This document shows, in pieces, positions 1 through 11,679 of a stretch of DNA of 64,000 bases. Source of the DNA: Bettongia penicillata ogilbyi (taxonomy: Eukaryota > Chordata > Mammalia > Diprotodontia > Potoroidae); the NCBI GenBank assembly GCA_023548195.1, contig JAJHZJ010000414.1:978501-1042500 (forward strand). The letters are read 5' to 3'. The translations under genes were made by a program, and so were the position numbers. How positions within the stretch are numbered: the stretch's first letter is position 1; every line of letters starts with the position of its first letter. Below the pieces are notes generated by a model, which worked only from the letters and a program-made list of their open reading frames with translations, did not search any database and was not told the DNA's origin.

Positions 1-170
1 TTATTATTTGTTCTTGATAGCCAAGACTGGTCACAACAATTCATCAGAATTTAGTTGCCTTTCAGCATTATTTATTATATTACTTTAGCATCAACACTGT
101 GTTCTACTTCCTTAACCCTAATTCCCCCCAGTCTCCCCCAGCTTTTCTGAGTTTCTCATATTTATTATTT
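1..170 (-). repeat. possible L1 3'-UTR flank, continued at 419-520
   Basis: AT-rich sequence with phrases resembling the reverse complement of marsupial L1 3' UTRs. It continues at 419-520 after the inserted SINE. This assignment is weak. Confidence 0.3.
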
Positions 171-418
171 GGGGATAGCTAGGTGGCACAATGGATAGAG
201 CACTGGGCTTGGAATCAGGAGGACTCATCTTCCTGAGTTCAAATACTTCTTAACCATGTGACCCTAGATAAGTCACTTAACCCTGTTTGCCTCAGTTTCC
301 TCATCTGTAAAATGAGCCAGAGAAGGAAATGGTAAACTACTCCAGTATCTTTGCCAAGAAAACCTCAAATGGGATCCCAAAGAGTTGGACACAACTGAAA
401 TGACTCAGCAATAACAAG
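171..418 (+). repeat. marsupial tRNA-headed CORE-SINE
   Basis: Head ggatagctaggtggcac with a box-A-like stretch, then tgagttcaaat as box B, the MIR-like core (agtcacttaaccctg, cctcagtttcctcatctgt) and the LINE-like tail (ccaagaaaac, aaatggga, gagttggacacaactga). All modules are present in order, about 248 bp. Confidence 0.85.
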
Positions 419-1059
419 CGTAGTAGTCTGTATACTGTATTTTGTTTATCCATTCTCCTTTGATGGATGCTCTTTGTTTTAAGCTTTTGCTCTAAAGGCT
501 TTGTATCAGCAGTCTACCTCCTTTGCAAAACCAACCCCGTAACTATTTCTACTGAATTCAGTTGTCCTTCTCAGTCTTGACTCCTCAGCCTTCCATTCCT
601 GGGCCCATGTCCTTTTTCTCCCTGTCTCCCACCTTCATTTAGAATGAGAATTTCCTGAGTGCCTCGTGCCCTGTTGCCCTATCCACTTTGAGTACTGGTA
701 TTTAACTGGCTGAATATTGAAGACCACAATGGTGCCCAGAAATCTTGACTTTCCTCTCCCTAAATTTCCATTGGCATTTCCCATTAGTACCTCCAATTCA
801 ACAGAACCAAAGTGGAACTCCTCTCCCCTGCCCCTATCTCCACCCAATGTACTCATCTTCCAAACTTCCCTGTTGGTATTGAAAGCTACTGTCTTTCCAG
901 TGGCCCAGATTTCTAGCTTTGCAGTAATTCTCCACTTTTCTTTTTCCCTCAGGCCTCACCCCACATCCAATCAGTGGCTTAGTTGTGTCAGTTCTGATTC
1001 CATAACAGCTCTCACGTCCCTCTCCCCTTTCCTTACATAGGTCTTCTCAGCACCCAGAC

Positions 1060-1800
1060 TGTTGTAAGAGCCTTCCAGTGTCCCAGCTTCTCTTCTCTTC
1101 CCTTATTCAAACCATCCACACAGTTCCCCAAATAACCTTCCTAAAACATAGTTTGGCTGTGTTGCTCTTTTGCTCAAATAGCTTTATAGCTCCCTAGTGC
1201 CTCCAGGAGAAAATATAAATTTCTCAGCCTGGCATTTATAGCCATTCACAATCTGGCTTCACATACATTACTAGGCTTCTCAAAGCTTTATGGATGCTTT
1301 TTGTTTTTATATCACAGTCCTTTTCAGATGCAATGGCCCCCTCCCCAGACCTCAGCCCTAAGGAGCCTTCCTTTGCAGTGAAGAAAGTTTGGGGTTGGGT
1401 GGCAGTGAGAATCAAATAAAACCATCTAGCACATTGACCTTGTTTGATGTGTATGGAGCATTCTGCATCGATGGTCCCCCACTTGTCCCTTTCAGCTTTA
1501 TTTCCTATTACTGCCCTTCATACATTCTATGTTCTAGCTAAACTGGGTGCTCTCCCGACCTCAGTGTTCTATCTCTATCTCTATATACAAGCTACCACTT
1601 TTCCTTGGAACATCCTTCTTGCTCACCTCTGTCTTAAAATCCCTAGTTTCTTTTAAGGTGTACCTAAAGCATGTCCTCTGTGTGGAGTCTTATTTAAACA
1701 TCCCAACTTAATCCTTTTAAAAGCTACTCTGTATTGATTTTTATCTATATATTCTATATCTTCCCCTTTCCCCTCATAGAAGGCGAGCACTGCTGAGGGC
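1060..1800 (+). repeat. L2 LINE 3' region
   Basis: Contains recognisable L2 phrases in order: ttcctaaaacatag, ctccctagtgcctccagg, ggcatttatagccattcacaatctgg-type sequence, then ccttggaacatcc and tcatagaaggcgagcac. Divergent and ancient. Confidence 0.6.
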
Positions 1801-1809
1801 AGAGGGAAG

Positions 1810-1970
1810 TATGTGGTACAAGCTGGACTTGGGTTTGAATCCTGGTTCTTATGACCTGTGTGACCTTAAGCAAGTTACTTAATGCCGCTCATCCTGAGTT
1901 ACCTTGTCTGAAAAATAAGGGGGTTGAACGAGATCCCAGTTCTTTACCTTAGTCTACAGACCCTAAAAGG
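1810..1970 (+). repeat. MIR
   Basis: Core phrases tgggtttgaatcc, tgtgaccttaagcaagttac and ttgaacgagatccc in MIR order. Confidence 0.65.
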
Positions 1971-2299
1971 TCTCTGGATAGAGTTTAATAGGTCTATGAA
2001 CTTGGGGGAAATTACGTCTTTATTTTCACTAACCTTTCATTGAAATCGGACATTTCTTTCAAATGTGGCAACAAAGAGATAATGGATATTATTTTGAGAA
2101 GAAATACACAGGCTTTACCAGACTTCCAGAAGAATCCACCATACAAAAAAGTATCGAGAACACACATGAGGAATGATATGGCTCTAAATCTGTGATCTTA
2201 GAACTTTATTTTGATCTTTGTATACACTGCATCTAACATATTTTAGGCATAAATATTTACTGACTTGAGTTCTTAGGCATCTTTGAACTCCCAAAGGAT

Positions 2300-3060
2300 T
2301 TCATTTCAATTAAACAAATAGTATTAAATACTGCCCATATTCAGTAGCTACTACAGATGATGAAGCAAGACATAATCCTTGATTTAAAGGAGCTAATAAG
2401 CCAATGGGGAGAAGGATTAGATAAATACAAGGATAAATGTAAGTCATAGCACAATCAGTGAATAGAGGAGTGATATGAGAGCTTTGAAAAGTGGGGTTGT
2501 AGAGGCCAGGCAGCTCACGACATCAGGCAGAGCATCGTGGGAAAACCAGCACCTTGGCTTACAGGAAGGGAAGGATTTTTAAAAACAGAGATGTGAGGGG
2601 AAAGAGTTCTTGAGTTTGGGGACGGCATACACAAAGATGCAGAGGTGACAAAGAGCAAGACAAAAGAAGAGAATGGGGAATAATCTGATTTACCTGGAAC
2701 ACAGAGTACATGAAGGGGGAGTGATTTATAGAATGCTTTCTTTGCAATGAGTCTCTGAGCTGCGTCACTTTATAGATAAGGAAACAGATTTAAAACGATT
2801 AAGGAACCTGCCCAAGGTTACACATCTATTAAGTATCTGAACTAGGACATAGACCCAGGACTCCAGTTTTGATGTTATTTTCACTATACCAGGACAAGTT
2901 TGGGTGGGGCCAAATTACAGAAGGCCTAAATCCCAGGCTAAAGCACTTACATCTAGTTTAATAATCACTAGGGAGCTGTTGAAGGCTTTTGAGCAACAGA
3001 GTAGTAGAATCTGAACTGTTCACCCACCTGATAACTCTGGCAGTGGTATAAAAATCATAC
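2300..3060 (-). repeat. L2 3' region with embedded MIR (2760-2880)
   Basis: Reverse-oriented L2 features: aggagctaataagccaatgg, gagctgttgaaggcttttgagca and an ending near actctggcag. A reverse MIR (aaggaaacag...cccaaggttacac) lies inside at about 2760-2880. Confidence 0.5.
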
Positions 3061-3073
3061 TAATTAGCGTTTA

Positions 3074-3335
3074 GTATGGGCAGCTTGGTGGATAATGGAC
3101 AGTGGATAGAGCCTGGATGTGCCTGGAGTCAGGAAGACTCATCTTCCTGAGTTCAAATGTGACCTCAGACACTTACTGTTTGACCCTGGGCAAGTCACTT
3201 AACCCTGTTTACCCCATCTGTAAAAATGAGCTAGAGAAGGAAACGGGAAACCACTCTGGTATCTTTGCCAAGAAAGCCCCAAATGGGGTCACACAAAGAT
3301 TAGGACAGAATTGAAATAACTGACTGACAGCAATA
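3074..3335 (+). repeat. marsupial CORE-SINE
   Basis: Head gggcagcttggtgg, agtggatagagc, tgagttcaaatg, gggcaagtcacttaaccctg, gaaggaaacgggaaacc and an aaatggggtcac tail. Full length. Confidence 0.85.
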
Positions 3336-3572
3336 GCTCATTAATGTTTGCAAAACACCATGCAAATATTATCCTATTTGATCCCCACAACAACCCTGGG
3401 CAGGGGGAGGTGCTCTTATTATCCCCTTTGACAGATGAAGAAACTGAGGCAGATAGAGGTGAAATGACTTATCCAGGGTCATGCAGCTACTGTGTCTGAG
3501 GCCACTGTTGAACCAGGTCTTCCTGATTCCCAGTCCAGTGCTCTATCTATCACTCCACCTAACTGCCTCATC
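3336..3572 (-). repeat. reverse CORE-SINE/MIR
   Basis: Reverse orientation: tttgcaaaacacc, catttgatcc-like, caacaaccctgggc, atgaagaaactgaggcag, ccagggtcatgcagct, then gtgctctatctatcactcc. Confidence 0.8.
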
Positions 3573-3594
3573 CTGGTATGAAGTACAGATTGGA

Positions 3595-4620
3595 GAAAGG
3601 AAACTCTAGAAGTCAAGAGACCAGTTAAGACAATAGAACAGCTGAGCCCAGCACTAATGAGCATCTGCACTAGTGTGAAGGGAGGAATGGACGAGAGACC
3701 CCCCTGTCTAGCTAGAAGATAGAGTGTATGAAGGGTAATAAAATGTGGAGGTAAAATTAACAGAATTTGTTTGGCTGTGGGAGGAGGGGATTAACAAAGA
3801 CTGGGCTCCTGGGAAAGCAGCTAGTATCACATATGGGAATAGGGAAGTCCGGAGGAGGGGTGTGGGATATAACTTTGGAAGGAAGATGATGAGTTCAGTT
3901 TTGGACATGTTGACTTTTGAAGATACGTCTGGACGGTATGATATCCAAGTGTATTCCAGTACTCTGATTGGAATGGAGGCAATAATTCAGGACTTACCTT
4001 CAGACTCAGTTGAATCTAACAAGCATTTATTATGCACGCGCACAGGTAGGGCAATCTCTACCTTCCAGGATTCAGCATACTAAGGCAGCAAGGGCTCCAT
4101 CCCAGGTGCTGGACGTAGTTATTATCTTCAAGAAGCATATATTCTCCAGGGAGAAAACAACATGCATACAGAGTAAGTCAATACAAAGTGTATGCGAAAG
4201 ATGTCCAAAGTGATTGGGGGAGTACAGGAGTGCACTGCTATCTGGGGGAATCAATAATGATTCATTAGAGGAAAGTGGTCCTCATGTTGAGCCTTGAAGG
4301 GATAATTGAATCATGGGAATGAAGGTCACCGAGGGAGAAGGTAAAGGGAAAACATTTTGGAGATGGGAAGAGGAACCCGAGAAAGGGACAGAGAAAGAAG
4401 CAGATGGCTAGGAGAACCTGAAGGATGCCTAGAGTAGAATCCAAAAGAAGAGTCCCTCCATAAGGAGGAGAGGAGAACAGTGTCAAAGAAGGCAAGGAGA
4501 AGGGAGGGAAAGGTCATTTGGTTGGGCTGTAGTGACTTTGAAAAGAAAGGTGAGGCAGGAGACAAGGTCACTTGTTGAGAGCCAAGGCTATGGTGGGGTA
4601 GAGTTGAGAGTTTGAGAAGA
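3595..4620 (-). repeat. L2-type LINE fragments
   Basis: 3880-3970 (gatgatgagttcagttttgg, gacatgttgac) and 4015-4620 (gaatctaacaagcatttatta, gagccttgaagggataattg) match reverse L2 3'-end phrases. An unrelated segment of about 65 bp near 4036-4100 interrupts the L2 text and recurs at 4785-4840. Confidence 0.45.
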
Positions 4621-5474
4621 GAGCAGCAGGTTTGTGGCAGAGGACCAAGGTTGCTTCAGCTACCTCAAGTAAACCCTTCTTCCCACCCACCGCCATCCCC
4701 ACTCTGGACAAATTCAGTGAGATGCCTCTTGTTTCATATATGCTCAAAGCCAGCCCTGTTGGGTGCTTTCCAGGGCACATAGGTAAGGCATCTGTGCCTT
4801 CCAGGATCCAACATGCTAAGGCTGCAGGGCAGACACATCCAACGGAGCTGTTCACATGAGCTCCTCCATGCCTTTGAGTTTCATCAGGTGTATTGTTAAA
4901 AATAAGTTTCCTAGCTGCCTTCTTTTTACATGGCAATCACTTCTGGTGAGAATGCTCCCTTGCCCTTCAAATGAAGAAAAACAGTTGAACAAAACCACGT
5001 GACACAGTGACTGTGGCTGACAGTGACCTCATTGTCCCCCACCTCTCCACCAAGAGTGAGGGGAGATGTGTCTCATTATGTCTTCTCTGGGATGATTATT
5101 GGTTTGTTTTTTTCTCCCATCACTCACTCAAAGTTCTGCTTCATCAGGTATGTTATTGGCTCTTTCCCTTTCTTTCCTGTGCCTTGTGGTAAACTTTAAA
5201 TGTTAACCCCAGGCTGGGGTGGGGGTGAGGGGATAGATATGGAAGGATTCAGGTTAGGAACAGGCAGATCAGCTCCTGCTTACCTGCCTCCGTTCACGTG
5301 GGATAGAACTCGAAAGTTTAAGTGGTGGGTTTACCCCCTCCCCAGTTTGATTCCTGCATTTTGTCAGCCTGTTCCATCCACCTACACACCCCAGCATCAT
5401 CCTCAGCTGTCACTGCAGCTCACACTGAACAATGGAAGCTTGTCTAGCTTTTCTGCATTGGGGAGGAGGAAGCT

Positions 5475-5500
5475 GGGGGTTGGGGCGGGGGGGGTGGGGG
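5475..5500 (+). other. G-quadruplex motif
   Basis: Four G-runs of 5, 4, 8 and 5 separated by loops of 2, 1 and 1 bases, on the sense strand of intron 1. By pattern it is a strong intramolecular G4 candidate in DNA and pre-mRNA. Confidence 0.75.
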
Positions 5501-5769
5501 AGAGTGTGGGATATTGTTCTCTGGGAGGACATTTTGGAGGGGGAAGAGTTTTAGACAGATTATTAATAATCTCTCAGCCCATAAAAGTTTGGTTTTTTTT
5601 TTCTAACAGACCATAGAAGGAGCTTCGCCTCTCCCTCTGTCCTTCCCTAGGGTCAGGGCATAGCACCAGGAGGAGATTGGTGGCTGCTGTCACCCAGCGT
5701 CTCTAGAAGGCTTTTCTGACTCAGCCTCAAAACTCAGTTTGGTATAACCCTTGATGGCTCACGAAGCTC

Positions 5770-6085
5770 CTTCCTTATGGCAATCCTGTGTGATTTAGCA
5801 GTATAATTATAATTTTTCATCCATTTTAGAGATAAGGAAACAGAGGTATAGAAAGGTTGAGTAACTTGCCTAAGGTCACATAGCTAGTTAAGTGTCAGAT
5901 CTCAGAATGGAACCCAGGTCTTTTGACTTCAAGCCTCTAAGAGGACCAGTCTTAGATTAGGACTTCGTCTTAGAGATGAAGAAACAAGTCCATAGGGACG
6001 AAGTAACTTACCTGAGGTTATCCACCTGGGCATTGGCAAAACGAGGACCAGAACCCAAGTCTCTCTGTCCGGTGCCTTTTTCATA
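5770..6085 (-). repeat. two reverse MIR copies in tandem
   Basis: 5770-5940 (gataaggaaacagagg, gtcacatagctag, aacccaggtc) and 5960-6085 (gatgaagaaacaag, cagaacccaagtctc). Confidence 0.65.
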
Positions 6086-6734
6086 TGCTGTAATATGCAG
6101 CATATTATTTCCTGCCTAATCAGTCTCTTCCTTACACTCTAGCCAGTCAGTGCCAAAGCAGTCTCACCTTGAATGATGTTGCCTTAACCAAGATCACATG
6201 CCACTATAACTAAACACTCATTTCAAAACTATGCTGTTAGATCATTTATTTGGGTGATTGCCCAAGATGAAAATTATATGGAGCTAACTTTTTCCCAAAA
6301 TGTTGTTTCATGTAACACAGTATTTCTCAGAATCTAGATGTATGATATACTTAGTTTGAACTTAGTTTGAACTTAATTATTATATATTTATATACATACA
6401 TATAGACTTATCATTGATCTTGAGTATCTATGTGGCCTGTTTCTTTAGGCTAGGAACTTTGGTAAGGATAGAGTTTCTTCCTTCCTTCCCGTGGATTTCC
6501 AATCTGTATATGGCTTACATACAAGGCCTGCTCAGGAAAAACTGTTTATCATAAGCACATACAGAGAACATAGAATGTATAAACACTTCTATTGGTTCTT
6601 CACTGAGTAGGAAGGTAAAGGAGAAGGGTCAGTTGACATGCTCCCTTGGTATACACACATCTGTACTGCCAATCAGTAACTCAGATGAAACAGAACAAGG
6701 CAGTGAGCGTCTCATTAAAAGTCCTGTGGAATCA

Positions 6735-6985
6735 TGCTAGAAGGACTGGATTTGGGGTGAGCAAGACTTGAATTCATCTCCTGCCTGAGTGACTTACTAT
6801 GTGTCTGAGGGGGAAAGTCATTTAACTTCCCTCAACCTCAGTTTCCTCATCTATAAAATGGGTGTTCTAACAGCCCCTACTTTACAGGGTTGTCATGGGA
6901 CTCAAAGGAGATAGCATACTTAAAGAACTTTCCAAACCTCAGAGCACAGTGTTGTAAATACTAGCTCCTATCTTGCTATGATCAT
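6735..6985 (+). repeat. MIR/CORE-SINE
   Basis: Phrases aacctcagtttcctcatct, aaaatgggtgttctaacagc and gggttgtcatggg are followed by a tail toward aactttccaaacctc. Confidence 0.7.
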
Positions 6986-7908
6986 TAGTCACTGACATTA
7001 CCTAATTTCTTAATGGCCTAATAGAGGCTTCCTAGTATTGAGTCCAATATCCTGAATGTTTATTGCGCCCACACATACATACCCCCTCCCATCTCTGCCC
7101 AACCTCCTTTCAGAGATACCTCTCTATTTAGTGCATTTGGCCTTGGGATGAAATAATGAAATGTCCCACAGGGAGAGGGAAAGAGAGACCAGTCATTTAC
7201 TGGTCAGGTTGTTAAGTTAGGGGGGGCCTGCCAGTAGTAGGCTGATACAATCAGCTCAAAACCCAAAGTTATAGTCCCAGGATGATAGGACACTTTTTTG
7301 GAGATTTATGTCCTTGCCCTCAGGGTGATACCCCATTGAACCTCATTTGCAATTTTTAATCCTTATATTTTCAGAGGCTATTGCATTTCCTGAAACTCTT
7401 ATTAAGAATCTCAGATACCCTAGGAGAAATTTCCAGACACCACAAGTTCGTCCAGTTCCTGCAAGGACACAAAGCCTTCTCTTCTCACTGAGTGAGATCA
7501 GTCTATCTGAGCATATCCTTTGGCTCTTTGCTGAGTCCCCTCCCCCAGTCTAACTTGGCTTCTTCCCTCCCTACAGCCACACTCCCATATTAAGGGGGAG
7601 GGAGCAGCTGGAATAGACCTTGTGATCTGAAGTTTGCCTCTTTTGGAAATGTTGGATGGATGTCTTCCTTTGGAGAAAAGGTTATCTTCAGAGAGAATGC
7701 TGGGATTTTCTTATTTTGGATTTTTCCTGACAACTGGCAGTGTGAGAAGTTGTAGTCATTCTTAAGAGAGGCAAAGTTTATGCTCATTTCTTGTAAAAGG
7801 GATTACCAGGTCTTCAGAGACCAGGTAGTTCTCCTTGGGCACTAAATCAGCATTTTGGTACCTGCTGCCAGGTGGAAGGTGGTATGATGAGCTATGTTTG
7901 AATAGGTA

Positions 7909-8046
7909 CTGAGGTGGGGAACCTTTGACCTCAGGGCCACATGTGGCACTCTAGGTCCTCAAGTGCTGCCCTTTGACTGAATTCAAACTTTATGCGACAG
8001 ATCCCCTTAATAGAAGGCCCTCAAGGCCACAGGTTCCCCACCCCTG
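7909..8046. mobile_element. hAT-like nonautonomous DNA transposon, copy 1
   Basis: Terminal sequences are inverted repeats of each other: gaggtggggaacct at the left and aggttccccacccctg at the right, with ccacatgtggc inside the left arm. Flanks aataggta and gataggac may be a decayed 8-bp target duplication. Related copies occur at 29962 and 30911. Confidence 0.65.
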
Positions 8047-8149
8047 GATAGGACAACTGACTGAACTTTCCTTGGGTATAGATAACTGAGACAGAACAGA
8101 AATATAGTACATTTAAACAGTCAGTTGTGCTTTTTCCTTAAAGATATAT

Positions 8150-8740
8150 CTTTATTAACATAATGTTATGAATTATTAACCTGTGGTAACAAGCACAGGT
8201 TTAGGAGATGCAGTATAAATCACAATTTAAAGAAATGCAGTTATTAAGGGAAAATTCAAATACTCTGCCCACTCTCAGCTTCAGTTCTATTCGTCTAGCA
8301 GCTTAATTCAATTTTGGATTTCTGTTTTACTCTGAGGAGGAACCTTTAGCTTTTTGCTGCTTGTGATACTGACAGCCGTAGCCCTCATCCACAGATCCCG
8401 ACCTCTGGAGTACCAGTTCTTGTTCTGTTGCTCTGCCGCTGCCAGAGTCAATGGAGAATCCCTGGCTGCTACAGGTTTTCTCTCATACATCTCAGATTTG
8501 ACTTTCACTAACCAGTCTCTCTGTGTCTAGAGAGCAGGTGCTAAGTTTCCAGGAGTGTTCTGCTCACAGTAACCATCTACTGCTTCTGTTTCCTTTCATG
8601 GTCAAAGCTGAAAAATCAAGATAGATCACAAGTGCACGGGCATATCCCTACCACGGCTGTCTTTTTCTTTTCTTCTGGTCCGAAAAGAAAAAGAAAAAAG
8701 CTTCTATCTCCGTCTCTTCCTTTGAAGCTCATCTTTTTGT
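8150..8740 (-). pseudogene. possible retrocopy of unknown parent gene
   Basis: On the minus strand a 66-codon open frame (8508 down to 8308) ends in a stop. About 150 bp of AT-rich 3'-UTR-like sequence follows, with AATAAA (complement TTTATT at 8151-8156). The protein text (for example SRGRDLWMRATAVSITSSKK) is not low complexity, and frames upstream look interrupted. I do not recognise the parent, and a poly-A tail is at best vestigial. Confidence 0.3.
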
Positions 8741-8919
8741 AGTGAAGTTATTTTGCATAAAACACTTAATATTTTTAACTGGGATAGCAAGTGTCAATAC
8801 TTTTAGGATCTGGTGTCAGAGTCTCCTGATCTCTGACATGGGCATTCAGTTGTAATTATTCTTACCAAGTTTATGCTTATTTCATGTATAGAGGATCGCA
8901 AGCTCCATAGAGGATACTG

Positions 8920-9155
8920 GCAGTGTTGTTGAGTTGTTTTAGTAATGTCTGACTCTTCATGACCCTATTTGGGGTTTTCTTGGCAGAGATTTTCCATTTC
9001 CTTCTCCAGCTCATTTTACAGATGAGGAGATGGAGATAAACAGGGTGAAGTGACTTGCCCAGAGTCATAAAGCTAGTGTCTGCGGCCAAATTTGAACTCA
9101 GGCCTTCCTGACTCCAGGCCCCCACTCTATCCACCATGCCACCTAGCTGTCTCCT
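8920..9155 (-). repeat. marsupial CORE-SINE, reverse
   Basis: Reverse tail tgaccctatttggggttttc, ccatttccttctccagctc, gatgaggag, then core and head ending ccaccatgccacctagctg. Confidence 0.85.
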
Positions 9156-9199
9156 AGCAGTGATTCAGGATTTATTGTCAAAGAGAGGCAATGTACTTT

Positions 9200-9385
9200 A
9201 GGGGAACGTAGGCAGAATTTGAAATCCAAGGACAAGATTCAGATTCTAATTCTGTCAGTTACTAACTCTGTGACCTAGAGAATGTCACTTCCTTCCTGGG
9301 TCCTCCATTTCCTTACATGAGGGGTTTGAACTCCCTTATCTCCAAGGTTCTCTCTAGCTCTAATTCCTGTGATCCTGTGGCATGA
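9200..9385 (+). repeat. MIR
   Basis: ctctgtgacctagagaatgtcac and tccatttccttacatgagg in order, ending ttcctgtgatcctgtgg. Only short phrases match. Confidence 0.65.
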
Positions 9386-9639
9386 TCACTATGAACCTGT
9401 GACACAGATATGCCTTCTGTTCTTTGTGTGCAAGGCCTGAGGCAGCTGACAGCATGGCCCAGCCCACATGACTTGTGTCATGATACCCACAGCACAGGGA
9501 AATACAGACTTAGTAGGAAAAGGTCTACAGGAAGAGCAGTCCCTATAACCATAGCAATGTACTTTGTCTGCCTCCCTAACTTCCTTCCAATTAGCTCTCC
9601 AAGAAGCAGTTCAATGAGCCAGCCTGAAATACTAGGGTG

Positions 9640-9870
9640 GGGGCGAAGGGGGCACAGTGCCTTGCCTGAAGTCAGGAAGACCTGGATTCAAATATGGCTT
9701 AAGACACTAGCTTTATGACCCTGGGCAAGTCACTTTACCCTCTTTGCCTCAGTTTCCTTATCTGTAAAATGAATTGGAAAAGGAAATGACAAACCACTCC
9801 ATTGTCTCTGCCAAGAAAGACCCAAATGGGGTCTGATGAAGAATCCGAAATGACTAAACAAGAGAATACC
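9640..9870 (+). repeat. marsupial CORE-SINE
   Basis: agtcaggaagacctggattc, tgaccctgggcaagtcac, ggaaatgacaaaccactcc and aaatggggtctgatgaag in order. Confidence 0.8.
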
Positions 9871-10079
9871 AGTCAGGAAATCCTGCTTTTTCTTATTTTT
9901 CTTGTTGACTGTAGGTAATGCTAGAACAGAGAGGGACTGGGCTATGAACAGTAGCTTCTTTGCCATAGCTCCCCTGCCCTAGCTTCCTTATTGTGAGAAC
10001 ACTTGGCTTCTGCCAGATACTTTCTTCTTAAAGGGGTCAGATCCTTTTTTTCTTGGACTATTTAAAAACACATTTCAGC

Positions 10080-10480
10080 TACCAACTGTAGCCCAGTGTT
10101 TTTAAAAAGTGGTTTTCTCACATGTGGTGTTGATTTTAGTGCAGTCAGCACTTGATTGCATACACAAAAAAAGCCAGAAACTATGACACCATTAATCAGA
10201 AAAAGCAGACAATTAAAAACATTTTGTATGTCTTTGTAACACTGTGATTTCTTTTTTCCAGCAGCTGATTACTACTGATGCTTTGCTCAGGCCAACATTA
10301 AAATGATATAAATTCTCTCAGTGTACATCATTTGACTGTGTTCCTACTCATGTGCTGCTGAACACTTCTGAAGAAAGTCACTCATCTGTGTCAGCTGGGG
10401 CTGATAGAAACCATGTGTTATTTATTCTCACCTGGACACTCACTGCTGCAGGGCAATTCTGATTGTTCTGACCCATTCTC
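10080..10480. promoter_or_regulatory. candidate conserved noncoding block
   Basis: Repeat-free, compositionally even sequence with TAAT-core motifs (caccattaatcag, caattaaaaac, acattaaaatg) and E-box-like stretches. It could be an intronic enhancer. Conservation cannot be tested here. Confidence 0.3.
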
Positions 10481-10695
10481 ACCACATTCCAAACTTTTTT
10501 TGCCTTGAGCCCCCACTCCCCCAAGCCCTCAATACCATTCCCTTCCCTTTCTCTCATGACAGGACCTGATTGTCCATGTTGCTGAGAAAATAGAGGCTTT
10601 TATGGGTTCCCTGTCCTCCCCTAAACCCTACCCCAAACCCCTCTACACTTGTGGTATCAAACTCAGATAAAAAGGGGGCTACTAATCCATACACA

Positions 10696-10910
10696 GGGCA
10701 GCTAGGTGGTGTAGTAGACAGAGAGAGAGCACTGCCCAGAGTTAGGAAGACCCAACCTTCTGAGTTCCAATCGAGCCTCAGACGATTACTATCTGTGACC
10801 TTGAGCAAGTCACTTAACCCTTTTTGTGAATCTGTCAAATGAGCTGGAGAAGGAAATGACAAATGATTCCAATATCTTTGGAATCTACACCACTAAAAAC
10901 CAGCTGAATG
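10696..10910 (+). repeat. marsupial CORE-SINE
   Basis: gggcagctaggtggtgtagt head, ccttgagcaagtcacttaacc core and gagctggagaaggaaatgac. The tail is degraded after 10880. Confidence 0.8.
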
Positions 10911-11344
10911 AATCCATAGAGAAGGATCCCTGTGGGCTGAGTATTGAATTAGTTTTAAAATGTGTTATCTGTGTTTTCTTATATTTTTATTTATTTTGTT
11001 AAATATTCCCCTGTTACATTTTAATTTGATTCGAGTTGCATGGGAGTGTTGTGGGCCATATGTGGCTTCTTTGCTCTGTATCGTCTCCCATGCTCTCCTT
11101 TGTGTTAGTCTCTGAGGAAGAGGTTCCTCTTCTCCGTTAGATTCTGTCTCTACTCGTCTCTTGGTCCTCTCTTCCCTCTCCCCTCACACCTTTCTCCCTC
11201 TCTCATTTTTACTCTTTCTTATTCAGTCTCTTTCTTATCTCACAGTTTTCTTCTCTGTCACCTACAAACGTGCCCAACTCTCCCTTAACCTTAAAAAAAC
11301 AACCTCTTTGATCCTGCTATCCCTCTAATACATCATCCTAGGAG

Positions 11345-11665
11345 AGATAGTGGAAAGAACACTGGACTTGGCATTGGAGGACCAGGGTTTGAGTCCTAGC
11401 TCTTATCCACTAATACCATGTGACCATGGGCAAATTACTTATCCACTCTGGACTCTAGTATTGTTTTGAATTTCATTTTTATTTTCAGATTAAAAATTTC
11501 TCCTTTCCATATACCCCCAATCCTACAACTGAGAAAGCAAAAAAAAAAATAATCCTTGTTATAGACATGTGTAGTTACTAGGCCTTAGTTTCTTCATTGG
11601 GAAAATAAAGTAGTTAAACTAGGTTCCCCCTACAGTCTCTCTCAAACCTAAAACTTTGATCCTGT
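11345..11665 (+). repeat. MIR split by an L1-type 3' end (11461-11573)
   Basis: The left half has gggtttgagtcctagctc and gtgaccatgggcaaattac. The right half resumes at gccttagtttcttcattggg and ends gatcctgtgg. The middle is a reverse A/T-rich L1-type 3' end with an 11-A run, foreign to MIR. Confidence 0.55.
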
Positions 11666-11679
11666 GGTTCTCCTGGAAA

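Noticed and set aside
171..240. tRNA-like box A and box B sequences at SINE heads
   Set aside because: They are the tRNA-derived promoter heads of SINEs with MIR cores, seen in many copies. Not functional tRNA genes.
4568..4936. 122-codon minus frame
   Set aside because: No recognisable motif, partly over L2-like sequence. Length is compatible with chance.
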